64,000 nt of DNA from Ephydatia muelleri (GCA_013339895.1 JABACO010000004.1:12282313-12346312), one strand, 5' to 3'; positions 36,870 through 51,049 are shown, counted from the first letter of the stretch. The notes: generated from the letters alone by a model not told the origin. Numbers and translations are program-made.

Positions 36870-37045
36870 TGTAATGCAGGATTTATTAGTCTGCGCTTGC
36901 GCAGTACATTGTATTGATGGAACCTTTTGTAATAGATTGTCACACGCACACCCGTGATCACACATATATAATATATATACCTTATTTTTGTATGTTTGTC
37001 AGTCTGTACCTCGTGTATACCTGCTATCAATCTTGGCCGCTTACA
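36870..37045 (+). repeat. Gypsy 1, 3' LTR
   Basis: 176 bp, nearly identical to the 5' LTR. It is preceded by a purine-rich tract and followed by CTGG, which matches the four bases before 31981. Confidence 0.92.
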
Positions 37046-37737
37046 CTGGTATTAAGGTAGGCTACATTGCTTACATAACCTCCAGTGTACACAGATGCTG
37101 GCAAAGATATTGGGAGTGACTCTTCAGTGCTAGCACTGCTGCTTACAGTTGCTGAAAGTAGTTGCATAGACTCTAGAATCTTCTTTTTCTTTTCGTGCAT
37201 AATTTGTGGGTGAAAAGAACCTCAATTTTCTCTTTCCCATTCTGTAATCCGAGATTGTAAGTAAACACAGCATCTATACATATAACGCTATACGCGACCC
37301 AGCTGTGGATAAATCAATCATAACATGTTACGCAAATAATTTATACAAGCTCAAACATAGTACCATAAAACGCGGCATTGACGCTTTTAAGATATATATT
37401 TTGGGTTTAGGGTTTAGGGCTTTGGGCCGCGCCGAAGGCGCGCGAGCGCCGTAGGCGCGAGGGACCTGGTCAATTTGCACCCGGAATCCGAATCCGGTGT
37501 CAAAAAGCACCCATCTTACACTAAAATTTTTTAGCAATGTTTCGGCCGTCAACGACCACTAAACCACCACTGGACGAGGGCGCCTTCGGCGCCATATAAG
37601 GCGCCTGTGGCGCCATATTAAATTACCTAAGCAGAAAGATACTCTTCACCATACACCACAATGTGTGCACTACAATGTTCAGTCTTTTAATCTTACAGGC
37701 GTGCATATGGAAGCGTGTTACAGTCGTACAAACAGTG
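37046..37737. other. Spacer with GC-rich palindromes and a telomere-like word
   Basis: GGGTTTAGGGTTTAGGG at 37403-37419 is followed by GC-rich nested palindromes (CCGCGCCGAAGGCGCG; GGCGCCTTCGGCGCC at ~37580; GGCGCCTGTGGCGCC at ~37601) in otherwise AT-rich DNA. No gene is supported. Confidence 0.6.
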
Positions 37738-38028
37738 CAGGGGCGGCGGAAGCTGTTTAGCATTGGTCCCACAGACTACGGGGCGGAACCCCAGAAGCCA
37801 ACGCTTTTTGCGTTGAAAAAACTCCGAAAACTACGCAAATAAGCGACGGCCAGGAGGCCTTTTAAGTCCTTTTGAAAAATAGTATCTACATCGCTCATAG
37901 GTATACAATGCCAAAAAAAAAGTTACAACCGGCAGTAGTTGGTGGATCGAGGTGGAGGTTTTAATACTAGCAAAATGAATACTGCTAGTGAATGATAACT
38001 ATTAAAGACTATTCTGAATTTTTAGATC

Positions 38029-38182
38029 CACAGGGAAAAAAAAGGGTCAAATCAAAGTTTTGATTTTATAAAGGATTTTAAATCGTCTGTAAAATCATCG
38101 TGTGATTGAACAAACGCGTGTGATTTTTACTGTTCAATCACGCAATGATTCCAAAATGATTCAACGCGTTTTTTTCCCTGTG
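38029..38182. mobile_element. Palindromic MITE, CACAGGG family, copy 1
   Basis: Ends CACAGGGAAAAAA and TTTTTTCCCTGTG. The interior is a near palindrome built on GTGTGATTGAACA and TGTTCAATCACGC. A second member is at 49047-49191. It is non-coding and lies inside the hAT element. Confidence 0.82.
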
Positions 38183-38322
38183 ATATCTCCTCGGAAAAGG
38201 TATTTTTTCCACAGATTAGTTGTAACATGCATAGTTGCTTATAATTAATTGACACACAGGACTGAGCTGTAATTCATCACTAAGTGTCATAATCGCTTGT
38301 GAAATTAATAATGTAAGAGATT

Positions 38323-40360
<2,038 letters not shown>

Positions 40361-40915
40361 TCACCCTATTTTCTCTCTCTGCACCACCCCCTTCCTCCCT
40401 AACCTTGTCCACAGTAATCAGCTCTCCATCTGTCAATAACACATGTCCCACCTCCTGGCCTCAACACCTCCCAAGAACAGTTGCACTACCTGGCCCACCA
40501 GAAGGATGTGGCCTCCATTAGTGGCCTGCTCCAGTTAAGGCACAGGCTCAGGTGCTGGTCTCCCGGAACTTTTGGGCATTAGTAGTTTTGCCTATTGAAA
40601 TGAATCATGAATGAATTGAAGAGTAATAATCTATATACAATCAGAATTTCTTTCTACATGTATTTCAACTGATACAACTATTCATGATTTCCTGATTGTG
40701 GAAAACCATAAATACTATTATATTGGGCACACTAGTGTTTGTCTATTGAGGATTCTTCACCTCTGATTGAAGGCATATGACGATACATATGAGGAGGCAG
40801 AGGTCAGGTGGTATGAATGAGGGAGATCACCATTACACCATGATAAATATTTTTAATTGAATATTATAAGCATCAATTCATCACTGCCAAGACAGTAAGT
40901 ACAATAGACCAAGTT

Positions 40916-43304
40916 TCAAATAGCAAGAGCTTCTGTCAGATGAATATACAGTTTCACAGATTCTATAAATGGATTACAATTATTATTGCTGATAGCATGA
41001 AATACCATGGACAAGTCTGGATATTGTTGGTGGAATTGACGATTGCGCTCAGCAATCAAGCCATCCCTTCCAGCCAGTGGATCATTCCCAAAATGACTTT
41101 CCAGGGTTAAATGGCCACCCATGTCCACAAATTGAGATGTTGCGAAATGAGCATCAGGGATAATTTCAGATGGCAGCCTCCTTGTTCTAGCATTTGCCAT
41201 TCGTTCATTTGGAATGCCCTTTCCTGCATAAGGGGCACATTTAGGTGGTCAAGAGGTCTAGAATTATGGCAGAACAAGTTCACAAACCTGGAATATTGTG
41301 GCACTTCCATACACCTGTAAATAGCCTTACTCCCACTGTAGAGACATGGAGTGTGACCCAAGATACACAATATTTGTGGGTCATTGAGTCTAAATCAAAG
41401 TCCCCTCTATCTTGCATTTGATTCAAGCAAGATTTTATGGGATAGTTGACACGATGATTCACTTCAGGCCAACAGCGCTCAACTGTGTGATTCTGAGTGG
41501 AAGTATTAATATATGGGATCACGGCAGAAAAAAGGGACCGAGCGCATTTTTTTCAAGTTTTCTAATCATTTCAAATATCTACAAATTCTTTTTTTACGCA
41601 CTGGAATATAGGCTGTTCATCATGCAATTACATTGCCTGAATTTTACATTATGCAACATTTTAATTGCATGTCAATTTGATGCACCATTCTAGAAAATTG
41701 TATAATATATGCAGGTCCTTTTCACTGCCTTGACCCCACGTTAAACAGTACAATCAATTTATACAGGGTGTTTGCAAAAGAGCGCAATGCTTTTAAATGA
41801 ATATAATCCCTTGATAGCATTGTTAATAAATGAATTTATGAACGGACGATAACCACATTTAGTCAAATACAAACTGCATTGTTACCTTTCCATTATCTTA
41901 ACAGTTCAAAAGATAAAATCAAATAGCTTGCAATTAATTAAAATTTACGAAAAATTTTTAATTAATAACATGATTTATAAACTGCAAACAGTAAAGTATG
42001 AAATTTGACTGGCATTTTATTTGTTAATATTCAAAACAACAAATCAAACTTTATGACCACTACGTTTTTAATTTTTAATGACTCGCCAGTAAACTAAATC
42101 AAATAGTGTTTTTTACGTCATATACTAATTAGTGATGGTTATTTAACATATTCATCAAATTATGGTCTTAAATGTTAATAACACACTTTTTGACCTAATA
42201 ACTTAAAATCACTACTGTTCCACCACATATTCAGATGTTGTGTTATTTAGTAGTAGTTATAAATATCTACAACCCAATTGTGAATACCTTTGTTAATAGA
42301 GGAATTTGAATATTTTGATTTATGCAGGTTTTGATACAATTACTTAACTGCTAACAATAATTGGTATTTGCCTAACTACTGCAACATATGTTAAAAAGAA
42401 ACCAAGCAGTTCATTAATTTCAATCTGGAGTTATAGGGATGTTTAAAAAGTGTTGCACTGTTAAAGAAACCAAGCAGTTCATTAATTTCAATCCTGAGTT
42501 ATAGGAATTTTTAAAAAGAGTTGCACTCTTTCACGCCCTGTATGTATAATAGAGTAATGAACAAGTGCAGTATATTACCAGCGTTGATGACGTTTGTCTG
42601 TGCGGCGGCTTCTGAACACTGTGCCGCAAGTGAGCCAGTGACTCCTGCACAAAGAGGCTTAAGGTCCATTCCTTGCTATGATCAACTCTTATTTGGTCAA
42701 ATAAACCATATTTCACAAGTATTGGTCTGCATGGTTTTGTGATGGAGAAATAAACTGATATACAGCTTCTAGTTGGTGCAACTATTTACCTGAACAAGTG
42801 TTGATATATCTGTACAGGGTTCTTCACTGGCATGCTGACAAATTGAACAATTTTCCCAGAGTAGCCATCAATAGCACAAATGTGGGTAACCCCAAACATG
42901 ACAAGCTTTTCATTATGGAGTTTTTCTCCAAAATAGGCAGCTCGGTATGATTGTGGATTCAAAATTCGAGATGCTCCATTCAGTCGTATTCTGTGGTAAT
43001 CCGGATGAACAGCTTGTAGTGCAATTCCTATACGATTTTCAGAGACTCTGAAAGATGAAGGGAGAGGGAGGGAGAAGAGGTGAGAAACATGGAACAGATG
43101 CATGGTAGGGGAGGTAAAGAGCACACACACATGCGTACGTGCATCTCGCACACACACACACACACACACACAATCAAACAACACATTGCATACAGCTGGA
43201 TCCTTGCAAGGTCTACCTTTGCCTTATGAAGACTGGCAGTGATGGCTCTCCCTGCTCCTGGAGCCGGTGCCTTAAAAGGATCGTGCCAATTGATGGACCC
43301 CATA
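40916..43304 (-). CDS. Integrase-fold (rve-like) transposase, five exons
   Basis: Exons on the minus strand: ~43304-43200 (WGPSIGTILLRHRLQEQGE...), 43049-42797 (VSENRIGIALQAVHPDYHR; VTHICAIDGYSGKIV), 42732-42580 (LVKYGLFDQIRVDHSKEW), ~41489-41290 (NHTVERCWPEVNHRVNY), 41226-40916 (KGIPNERMANARTRRLP to the stop). All four introns have GT and AG at the joins and frame is kept, e.g. CAG|GTAAAT with catgcag|A. The fold is that of retroviral-type integrases found as intron-bearing genes in many invertebrates. The second acidic site is in RVDHSKEW and a probable Glu in HTVERCW. The first acidic site, expected after KLH in KLHNEKL, seems deleted. The start codon and N-terminus are not identified. Confidence 0.72.
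41762..42542. mobile_element. MITE in an intron of the transposase gene
   Basis: Ends TACAGGGTGTTTGC and its near reverse complement GCACTC...CGCCCTGTA, flanked by TA. About 780 bp, AT-rich and non-coding, with a 66-bp tandem duplication near the right end. It lies wholly inside the intron 41490-42579, which explains that intron's length. Confidence 0.65.
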
Positions 43305-44348
43305 CCCTTTGGTAGGAGTCCAGGGTATTATTGACAGATGGAGAGCTGATTACTGTGGAAAAGTTGTGGAGATAAATAGGGTGAATGAGACATGGATGGA
43401 GAGAGCTCTGGAGAAGAGGTGATGGAAAGTAAAGGGACATGGGACAGATGATACGTGAATCATTACCTCAAGTCCTTACTCTATTTTCTTTCACAGTTGA
43501 TTCCCAGTCCTCTGCCTCTGCAATCTCCTTGCCATCGTCACAGATATCATTCTCACCTTTTTGAACATATGCCTGACAAGTGAACAGATCAGTAAATAAT
43601 TTAAATCCACTAACCACATTCCCATACAAGCACTATACTGCTACAAAACACACATTCACCCATACACATGCACAAACACACACACACACATGCACACACA
43701 CAAACACACAATCATACAGAAATATAACAGAGACACAAATGTACGTACTTGCATATATATATACACATACAGAGGATAAAATTCATTATTTTTCTTACCA
43801 ATTAGAACAGTCATGAAATTGCCAGTGGCATATCAAGTGGGGGACAATACCATAATTAAAGGCAGGGCTTTGCCTGATTTAATAAATTCTATAATGGTGT
43901 CAATGATGCAAAACTGATCTCTTATGGTAAAAAAAGCAAAGCGTCCCCTAGTTCAGCGAGTAGTCCAAACCAGACCCCTTGGTCCTAACATGATATAATA
44001 TTCTATATTTGCCACTGTTCGGAGCAGTCTTATATGTTGGAGAACAAAAATGGCTATAGTGCACAGCAGGGAATCAGTTTTACCCAAGGGGGTGGGGTAG
44101 GGGAGGGGCAATTATACTCCTGGTATCATGCACACACACAACATACCCACATTCGTATTTTTACCATAATCACACACACCCTCCATACTATCCATCACCC
44201 CTGCTTCCGTAGCACCGATCACACGAACGCGCACTCATAGCACGCACACACGCACACACACACACACGCACACACGCACACACACACACACACACACGCG
44301 CACACACACACACACGCACACGCGCACACACACACACGCACACACACG

Positions 44349-44431
<83 letters not shown>

Positions 44432-44844
44432 GTCCACAATTCAGTGTAACGATCCGAGCTGAGCGTAAAGTTTTCATACATACGTACTGCTGTACTGCTC
44501 CGCTGAGGCATTCGTTCGTCGGAAGCGCTAGAAACTATACTGGGACACGCCTCCCTGGCCTGGACTCATGTCGCACTCCAGGAACGACCCCCCGGCCGTT
44601 CCGCACACGAGTTCCGATTCCAAACCATTTTTCATTTTTCGATATTCAATTTTTTGGGAAAACGTGTAGACTACAAAATTGATGGTTATTTGGTTAATTA
44701 GTTTTTACAGCAGAATGAAATAACGGCTATTGTGTAGCGAATTTTAACAAGTGGAATATTGAATCGAACCTAATTTGCGGTCATAATTTTATTATTCTTG
44801 AATAGAAAAACAAATAATTGACATGGCCGAAATATACACGGACC
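43047..44844 (-). repeat. Right terminal inverted repeat of the 6.5-kb element
   Basis: Partner of 38323-40360. It includes a CA/GCAC microsatellite at 44240-44428 and the first recognised coding exon of the transposase. Its inner boundary falls within a few bases of the splice acceptor (TTTCAG) of the next exon. Confidence 0.88.
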
Positions 44845-44885
44845 GAGATTAAAGATGAACAGTGTTACATGCACAATGCTCAGTT

Positions 44886-46610
44886 CTAACTAGTGAACTT
44901 TCCAAAATATTGTAAACGATGTTCACTGCCTCGAATAAACTCATCACCAAGTAGGTCTATGCTGATATCGTCAACCTCTACTTTGTAAGTGCTCAGGATC
45001 ATTATGTGGTCGAGCCTGCTTTGACCCATACTGCTCCGTAAATACGTTTTCAATCGTCGCATAGCTGAAAAGCACCTCTCGCTAACAGCGTAGTAGCTGC
45101 ATGGCATAAATAGCACCAATTTAGCCAGACGGCAAAAATAACTCAGTATTTTGTTGGTGAAACTCCCCGTGAAAGATCACGTAAGAACTGAATACAGTCA
45201 CGAAGTGAAACTGAGGTGCGTGTTACTGTTTCAATTGCTTCAGTCTTGATAGCTGTGCTAAAAACTTGTAGCTAAGCTGAAAGAAGATTTGAATCCAAGT
45301 CATCTTTATATAAATCCATAACTTGCTTGAAATGCTCATCAAAAGAAGTTTTGCTTGCACCATTGAGAAGCAAATTTTCTACACTTTTATACATAATATG
45401 ACCAGGCTGATTAAATCTATTCTTTATTCCAGCAATGGTACTGTCAAGGGCTTCATACGATAATGATCCTCAACTGAAACTGGATGGAATCCATCACCAG
45501 TGCCATCTTCCAAACGAATAGGGGCTTTTCATTTCCTACGAAGAGTGGGTACTTCAGTACCATATCATTCACTGAATTTTTAACTGCTTCAAAAAGCAAG
45601 ATGAAATACTCCCCTGCTCTCATGCCCTGTAAAGTGAGCACATTAAATTCTGCCACCTCCTGCCCATCAGCTGCTGATATTGATGACCTTTGTAAGGTTG
45701 TACTTGAATTGTCAGTAATTTCAGTATCTTCGTGCTCAAATCCAAGCCAAACACTAAACCAAAGCATTGCATCTGCACGTCTCTCACTCCAATGATTCGG
45801 CAATAATGGATTGTTAACCCTGCCCATAAGAGCACATCTTCCAAAGCATCTGTGAGTGTCTTGGCATCAATGGGCCAACATTGTACACCCCAATCACATA
45901 CTCATGATCTTGCAATAATTCATCCACCCATCTAATGCACACCACACATGCACTGCTCTTTGTTGGAAGCATCCGTGCACTCATCAGCCAAGAGATGATT
46001 TTGCTGACATCTCTTAAAATACCAATTAAAAGGGCCATGATGTGTAACACTTCATTCTGGATGTCATGGGATGTGTATTTATTGGTTATCTTCTTATCCA
46101 GTCACCTGAGCCACGCGTATCAATAGCCCATAAGTTGAGCAGCTGAATAAAATTACTGTCAGTTTCATCCCCATGACCCATTAGAGGCAAAGCTTGCCTG
46201 GCTAGAAATCTGATGTTCTGAAGAATGATCCATAAAAAAGCCCTGTTTTCAGACTTTTCCCGCTGGTGTTCAGTACACAGCTCGCCAATGTCGGCCCTGT
46301 TTCCCTTGAACGTTAGTATTGCTGCTTCACTATGCATGGCAGTGTTTCTTGAAGGCTTTGGTCGTATCTCTCCAATTGGTGAAACCTTTTGTGATAAAGG
46401 CTTGATCTCGTTTGGTACTACTTAGAAATTTCCTTTCATTTTCAGCTTGCATACAGATGTAACAAAAGCTGCATCAGATGCTCTGTTGTAGTGCAGCCAA
46501 TCAAACTGTTCAGCTCGAAATCAGCGTTCTTCGCAATATTTTCCAAACATTCGTTTTGGAAAACAGTAACTAGCGCTTGGTTAGAACTTTGTCCGGAAAT
46601 GTCGCCATTT
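44886..46610 (-). pseudogene. hAT transposase (DUF4371-type), degraded
   Basis: Reading from 46610 leftwards: a zinc-finger-like N-terminal region (~46320-46600), FLWIILQNIRFLARQALPL with GDETDSNFIQLL (~46150-46260), an RNase H-fold stretch with IRWVDELLQDHEYVIGVYN (~45870-45950), and a C-terminal hAT dimerisation segment SERCFSAMRRLKTYLRSSMG ending LDHIMILSTYK (~44980-45080). The order matches ZMYM1/DUF4371-type hAT transposases. The frame changes several times and stops interrupt it. The catalytic acidic residues cannot be placed confidently. It belongs to the element at 37738-46772. Confidence 0.78.
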
Positions 46611-46772
46611 GTAAAGGAGTGAATTTATTTATCAATCGTGGGGCAGCGCTAAAATGATTGACAAAGGCGACACTTCTGATCATGCGGTATTTAATTTATT
46701 AATTATTATTTTTGTGCCTTTAACATTGGTCCCACGGCCGCGGGACCTGCGGTACCTGTTCCGCCGCCCCTG

Positions 46773-47062
46773 CAGTGGGCCTCAAATAGAACCTAACACC
46801 GTACACGCTAAGAACTGCACGCTACTGATACACGTAGGTTAGTCAACCTCATAGCTTTCGTAGTAAAGTATCGGAAACTGCTTAGATGGTTCCTATGCGA
46901 CTTACCGTACTCGCGGTAGAGTCGCACAAAGCCTTCTAGCCATCTATGAACGATGATCAGCGTTCAAACCAGCGCGAACAATGAGCAGGGTTGTATAGCA
47001 ATTAGAAAATAACCTATACGAACACTTCCGACCAGCAAAACACACGTTAAGCACTCTAACAG
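46773..47062. other. Spacer with a nested stem
   Basis: 46883-46947 can fold into an outer stem (TAGATGG/CCATCTA) around an inner hairpin (TGCGAC.TACCG / CGGTA.GTCGCA). No RNA family recognised and no gene seen. Confidence 0.4.
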
Positions 47063-47787
47063 CAGGGGCGGATCTAGGATTTTGGAAAAGGGGGGGGGTC
47101 TGATAAATATATTCACAGCTGGGGGAGGGTAACGGGAGGGGGCGTGCCCCTCCCGTGACAGCAAGAGGGTCTGGGGGAGCGCTGATAGATCCCCCAGTGG
47201 GGTCTGGGGCTTCGCCCAGCCGCTTTTTTGCTTTTGCGTTTATTTAGCATGAAATTCACAGTGATATCCAATACATTTCCATCATGCGATATCCGGATTA
47301 CTAGAGCCTGCATGGATAGCGACGAGAAAACTCTTCATTCTTCACAATGCTATGGTTCCTACTGGCTCAGCAATTAAATTCGTGACGCAAAGCTTTTGTG
47401 AATTTGTGACGGTGACCGAAGCGTGCACGTGGCCATGCACCAGCTACAGGTCGGTCTATAAACGACTCATGTATGTTTTACTATAGTATTAGTATTTTTA
47501 GCTGTATAGCTATCTATTTTCTGAGGAAGAGAATCTGAATCCCATTCACGTCTTTTGATCGCATACCGCAATTCCTGCTCACACGCACCATTCGATCGAT
47601 CGCGCGATTAAATATTTCGTTAATACGCATGTAGGAGGATTTAATTAGATCGATATAGACCCCGCTTGGCTAGAACGATGGGCAATGTTGCAAATCCAAG
47701 GACGGGAACATGCAGAACGCTGCACAGATTACAGTACGCATTACGTCATTCTTCATATAGGAAAGGGGGGGGGTCCGGACCCCCTGG

Positions 47788-47823
<36 letters not shown>

Positions 47824-47833
47824 TCCGCCCCTG
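47063..47833. mobile_element. Non-autonomous hAT element, 771 bp
   Basis: Left end CAGGGGCGGATCTAGG; right end TAAATCCGCCCCTG, its near reverse complement. A 5-bp duplication AACAG flanks it (47058-47062 and 47834-47838). The terminal CAGGGGCGG is shared with the large hAT. The interior has G/C homopolymers (about 30 C at ~47790) and no transposase frame. Confidence 0.82.
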
Positions 47834-47999
47834 AACAGACACGAAAGCTTGGATAACAGTACGCCCACGCACCAAAAAAAAAGCGAAACGCGGATTGTTT
47901 ATATATGTTGTAATGGATCACGTGAGAGGTTTCCAATCCATGTATATGCTATTAGGGTCTGGGTACAATAGCAAGTTATACGAATAACAATATGTGGCT

Positions 48000-48480
48000 A
48001 AATTCGCGCGCTTCGCGGTACGGGCCACCTGAATCAACAAAACGTGGCTATGAGGATCGTAGAGTCCGTTTATCAAACGGTCTCATTCAAACGTCATATG
48101 GCTTCAAATGAGGTACCATTATGATTCGTTTCGTCGTTAGACCACTCTGATCTAGATATCAATTAGGTGTTCTCCAACCTCGAAATTACAGGCAGAAGGT
48201 GTATTTGTATTATGTATTAAACTCATGGTGGATAGGGCCATGAAGCTATAACAACATTTACCCATCTAAGCGAAGTACATTTCAATTGCCGTTTGTCGCT
48301 TGTATAAATGCTCAGGCGTTGCTCGCCCATGCTTTGCCGCCGTAACCCTTTATGAATTATTATGATATCTATTATTTAAGTTAAAAATAACATCTGGAAT
48401 GCACATGCACTCACACAAATTTGATTTGGATAAACACATGCATACAAACAGGCCGTTTCCTTAGCTCGACTGTTTCAAGC
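48000..48480 (+). repeat. Dispersed direct repeat, copy 1
   Basis: About 400 bp shared with 61105-61500, same orientation, including ACGGGCCACCTGA, AACAAAACGTGGCTATGAGG and AAATGCTCAGGCGTTGCTCG. No frame is conserved, so it is probably an unclassified interspersed repeat. Confidence 0.75.
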
Positions 48481-48914
48481 CGAGACTGCAATTTTCGTAC
48501 AAGCGGTCACCTAGTATGCAGGCGGGCGGTGGAGGCATAGAGGTGGAGGGGAACTTCAAGTATAGTTCGGAGTGGCCTTATAAATGCCAAATATTCTTGC
48601 GCGGTTATTTTTGAACCCGTATGCTATATGAATGGGGACTACTGAGAAACGGGATTACGTAGCTACGTTTTAGTGGCTTCATATCGCCCATACGACGAGC
48701 CATGAAAACCATGCAAGCAATTGGCAATATCATGGATGCCATAGCTAATGGATTGGAATCGGGCTTCGTTATCACTAATTCAAATACGTTTGATCCGCGG
48801 GTCCGGTGTCTTGCAACTTCTCGTCACCTTATAAAGCTTGAACGCAAATAGGCCATGTCATGTGAAAGGATGCTTTGGTACGTTTTAGCCTCTAGACAAA
48901 CAGACATGCATCTA

Positions 48915-49290
48915 ATCCTACATTATTCCACGGTATAACCATCCCTCTATCTAAATCCTACACTATTCCACGGTATAACCATCGCTCTATCTAAATCCTA
49001 CATTATTCCACGGTACAACCATCCCTCTACCACGGTACAACCATCACAGGGAAAAAAAAAAGCGTCGAATCATTTAGCATTGCGTGATTGAACAGAAAAT
49101 CACACGAAAATCAATAGAAGCGTGTGATTTTGTGTGATATTCTGTTCAATCACGCAATGATTTCTAAATGATTCGACGCTTTTTTTCCCTGCGCATTCCT
49201 CTATCTAAATCCTACGTTATTCCACGGTACAACCATCCCTCTATCTAAATCCTACATTATTCCACGGTGTAACCAACCATCTATCTAAAT
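48915..49290 (+). repeat. ~42-bp minisatellite, interrupted by a MITE
   Basis: Copies of CCTACATTATTCCACGGTAT followed by AACCATCCCTCTATCTAAAT recur before and after the insertion at 49047-49191. Unit lengths vary. Spacers are absent, so it is not CRISPR. Confidence 0.85.
49047..49191. mobile_element. Palindromic MITE, CACAGGG family, copy 2
   Basis: Same family as 38029-38182: CAGGGAAAAAA...TTTTTTCCCTG ends around a near-perfect palindrome with GCGTCGAATCATTTAG and TGTTCAATCACGCAATGA. It splits a unit of the minisatellite. Confidence 0.85.
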
Positions 49291-49291
49291 C

Positions 49292-50266
49292 CAACGGGAT
49301 ACGAAAAACCGCCATCCTTATACATGTATTTCACGAGTGCACATCTTACCTGATTTATATTATATTTACGATCTAAGCGTATTTTTGGATGCTTCGTCTC
49401 CAACTACCTTTGGATAAAATAAAAATTTACATCCAATTTTAACATTGTATCTCATGCAGCAACTGTACTTCGTAAAAGTATGAAACAAGCATAATCCACG
49501 GTCTAATCATCCGCTCTATCAATAAAAATAAATTCCACAGGATACGAAACAACGCACGCCTGGTATTTCACGTGAGCGCGTCTGACCCGATTTCGCACAA
49601 AAATGCTTACCGCTGGGCCTGGATAATGCATCTATCAATGTCAACCCTTCCCCCCCCCCCCCCCCCCCCCCCCCCCGTACGGGCTTAGGTGGGAGATATG
49701 GAGGATTTGAAATTGTACTAGTTCAAACTGCTCGACCCTGGGGGCGATTTGACTAAGGAAAATTTCATGTCACACGCCCGTTATGTATTCAGAGATCCGT
49801 TTTCCAATAAAAATAATATAAATAATAATGATTATTATAAAAATAAAACATTACAATTGACAATTGCCAGTTAAATGGGATATAGAGGAGTTGCATGTGA
49901 CGTCGCGCGCATCTTACATCACTAAGTATGTTACTATAAATATGCGCTGCGTGGGTACGAGATAAACAATAACCGGACGGGAACGATAGAAGGCGGCGGC
50001 ATACGCTCACGTGGTACATATTTATAGCGTGCCGTATACATAAATAGCAGCATACATATGATGTAACTAAACAATGCAAGGCGCGCGTGACGTCAATGCA
50101 ACTCCTCTATTAAACGTGCGTAGGCGCAATTATTGCCAACAATAATCAATAATGGACATGACAAGTCATTTGGAAATACAAGCGATTTTGTGATTGTACA
50201 CCTTTGTTCTACCAAGACCCTGTGCAGGACGAATTGTCTGTGCTACCTTTTAAAGCATAAGTACCA
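49292..50266. other. Intergenic, no gene supported
   Basis: AT-rich, with a C homopolymer at ~49650-49676. Minus-strand frame 49789-50079 has no motif. Confidence 0.4.
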
Positions 50267-50561
50267 TTATAAATTGGTTGCGCTACCACCGTTGACTGGT
50301 TCAACTTTGTGAGAGACATCTGCACTCAATACTTCATTGATCATCCAGCGGTCATTGAATTGGCGGTCCAGGGATAGAAGTGGAGACCGATGAAGGAAAG
50401 CAAATTCGGAAAGCGCAAATATAACTTGGTAGAGCTGTCGATGGCCACTGGGTTTTCGGTGGGATGGAGAGGCGTAGTAGAGACAGCTTTTTGGTGGTAG
50501 TGGCTCGTCGCGACGCTGCCACATTAGTTCCCCTCATCACTACCGCATCAGCATCGCCGTT
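50267..50561 (-). CDS. Candidate terminal exon, unrecognised
   Basis: A minus-strand frame with balanced composition (SPSHRKPSGHRQLYQVIFAL; LLSLDRQFNDRWMINEVLSA) ends at a stop at 50267. No domain recognised and no secure upstream exon. A second frame overlaps it (50352-50675), so coding status is uncertain. Confidence 0.25.
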
Positions 50562-50607
50562 TTCAGCGACGAATGGAGTGCATATAATCAGCTGACTGCT
50601 ACGACGA

Positions 50608-50818
50608 GATACGTGCATAATACCGAATAAATACTTTAAAAATAATATGTGCCTAATATTTAATAATACGTGCATAATACTTAATAATAATACTTAATAA
50701 TATGTGCATAAAAATACGTGCATAATACTTAATAAAATGTGCATAATACTTAATAATACGTGTACAATGTTTAATAATGAATACGTGCATAATACTGATT
50801 AATACGTGCATAATACGC
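50608..50818. repeat. AT-rich tandem repeat, ~20-bp unit
   Basis: Irregular copies of AATACGTGCATAATACTTAA. Confidence 0.85.
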
Positions 50819-51049
50819 CCTCCACACTATCTATTTGACTGGCCATGCTTCCTCCTCTCTTAAAATACACCCACCACTGTACAGACCACACCACAGAGGA
50901 TTATCCCACGCAGTCTGGGTACGAGGTTCTGGAGACACCAGAAAAATGTGGGCATGTCGCATGGAGTAAAGGGAGGCAGGCTTTGATTCATTGGTATTTG
51001 GAACTCATTTAACTACATCCTCAAGACCATTGTGCACCTCCAGTTCATT

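Larger units (their letters stand above)
31981..37045 (+). mobile_element. Ty3/Gypsy LTR retrotransposon 1
   Basis: Structure: 5' LTR 31981-32153, primer-binding site starting TGGCGTAGTCGG at 32155, gag, pol in the order protease-RT-RNase H-integrase, a purine tract at ~36854-36869 and 3' LTR 36870-37045. Both LTRs start TGTAATGC and end TTACA. They differ mainly by a 3-bp change in an AT repeat. A 4-bp target duplication CTGG flanks the ends. Near-identical LTRs imply recent insertion, yet pol is broken in several places. Confidence 0.93.

Noticed and set aside
37403-37419. Telomere or chromosome end
   Set aside because: Only about two and a half repeats, internal to the sequence and flanked by transposons.
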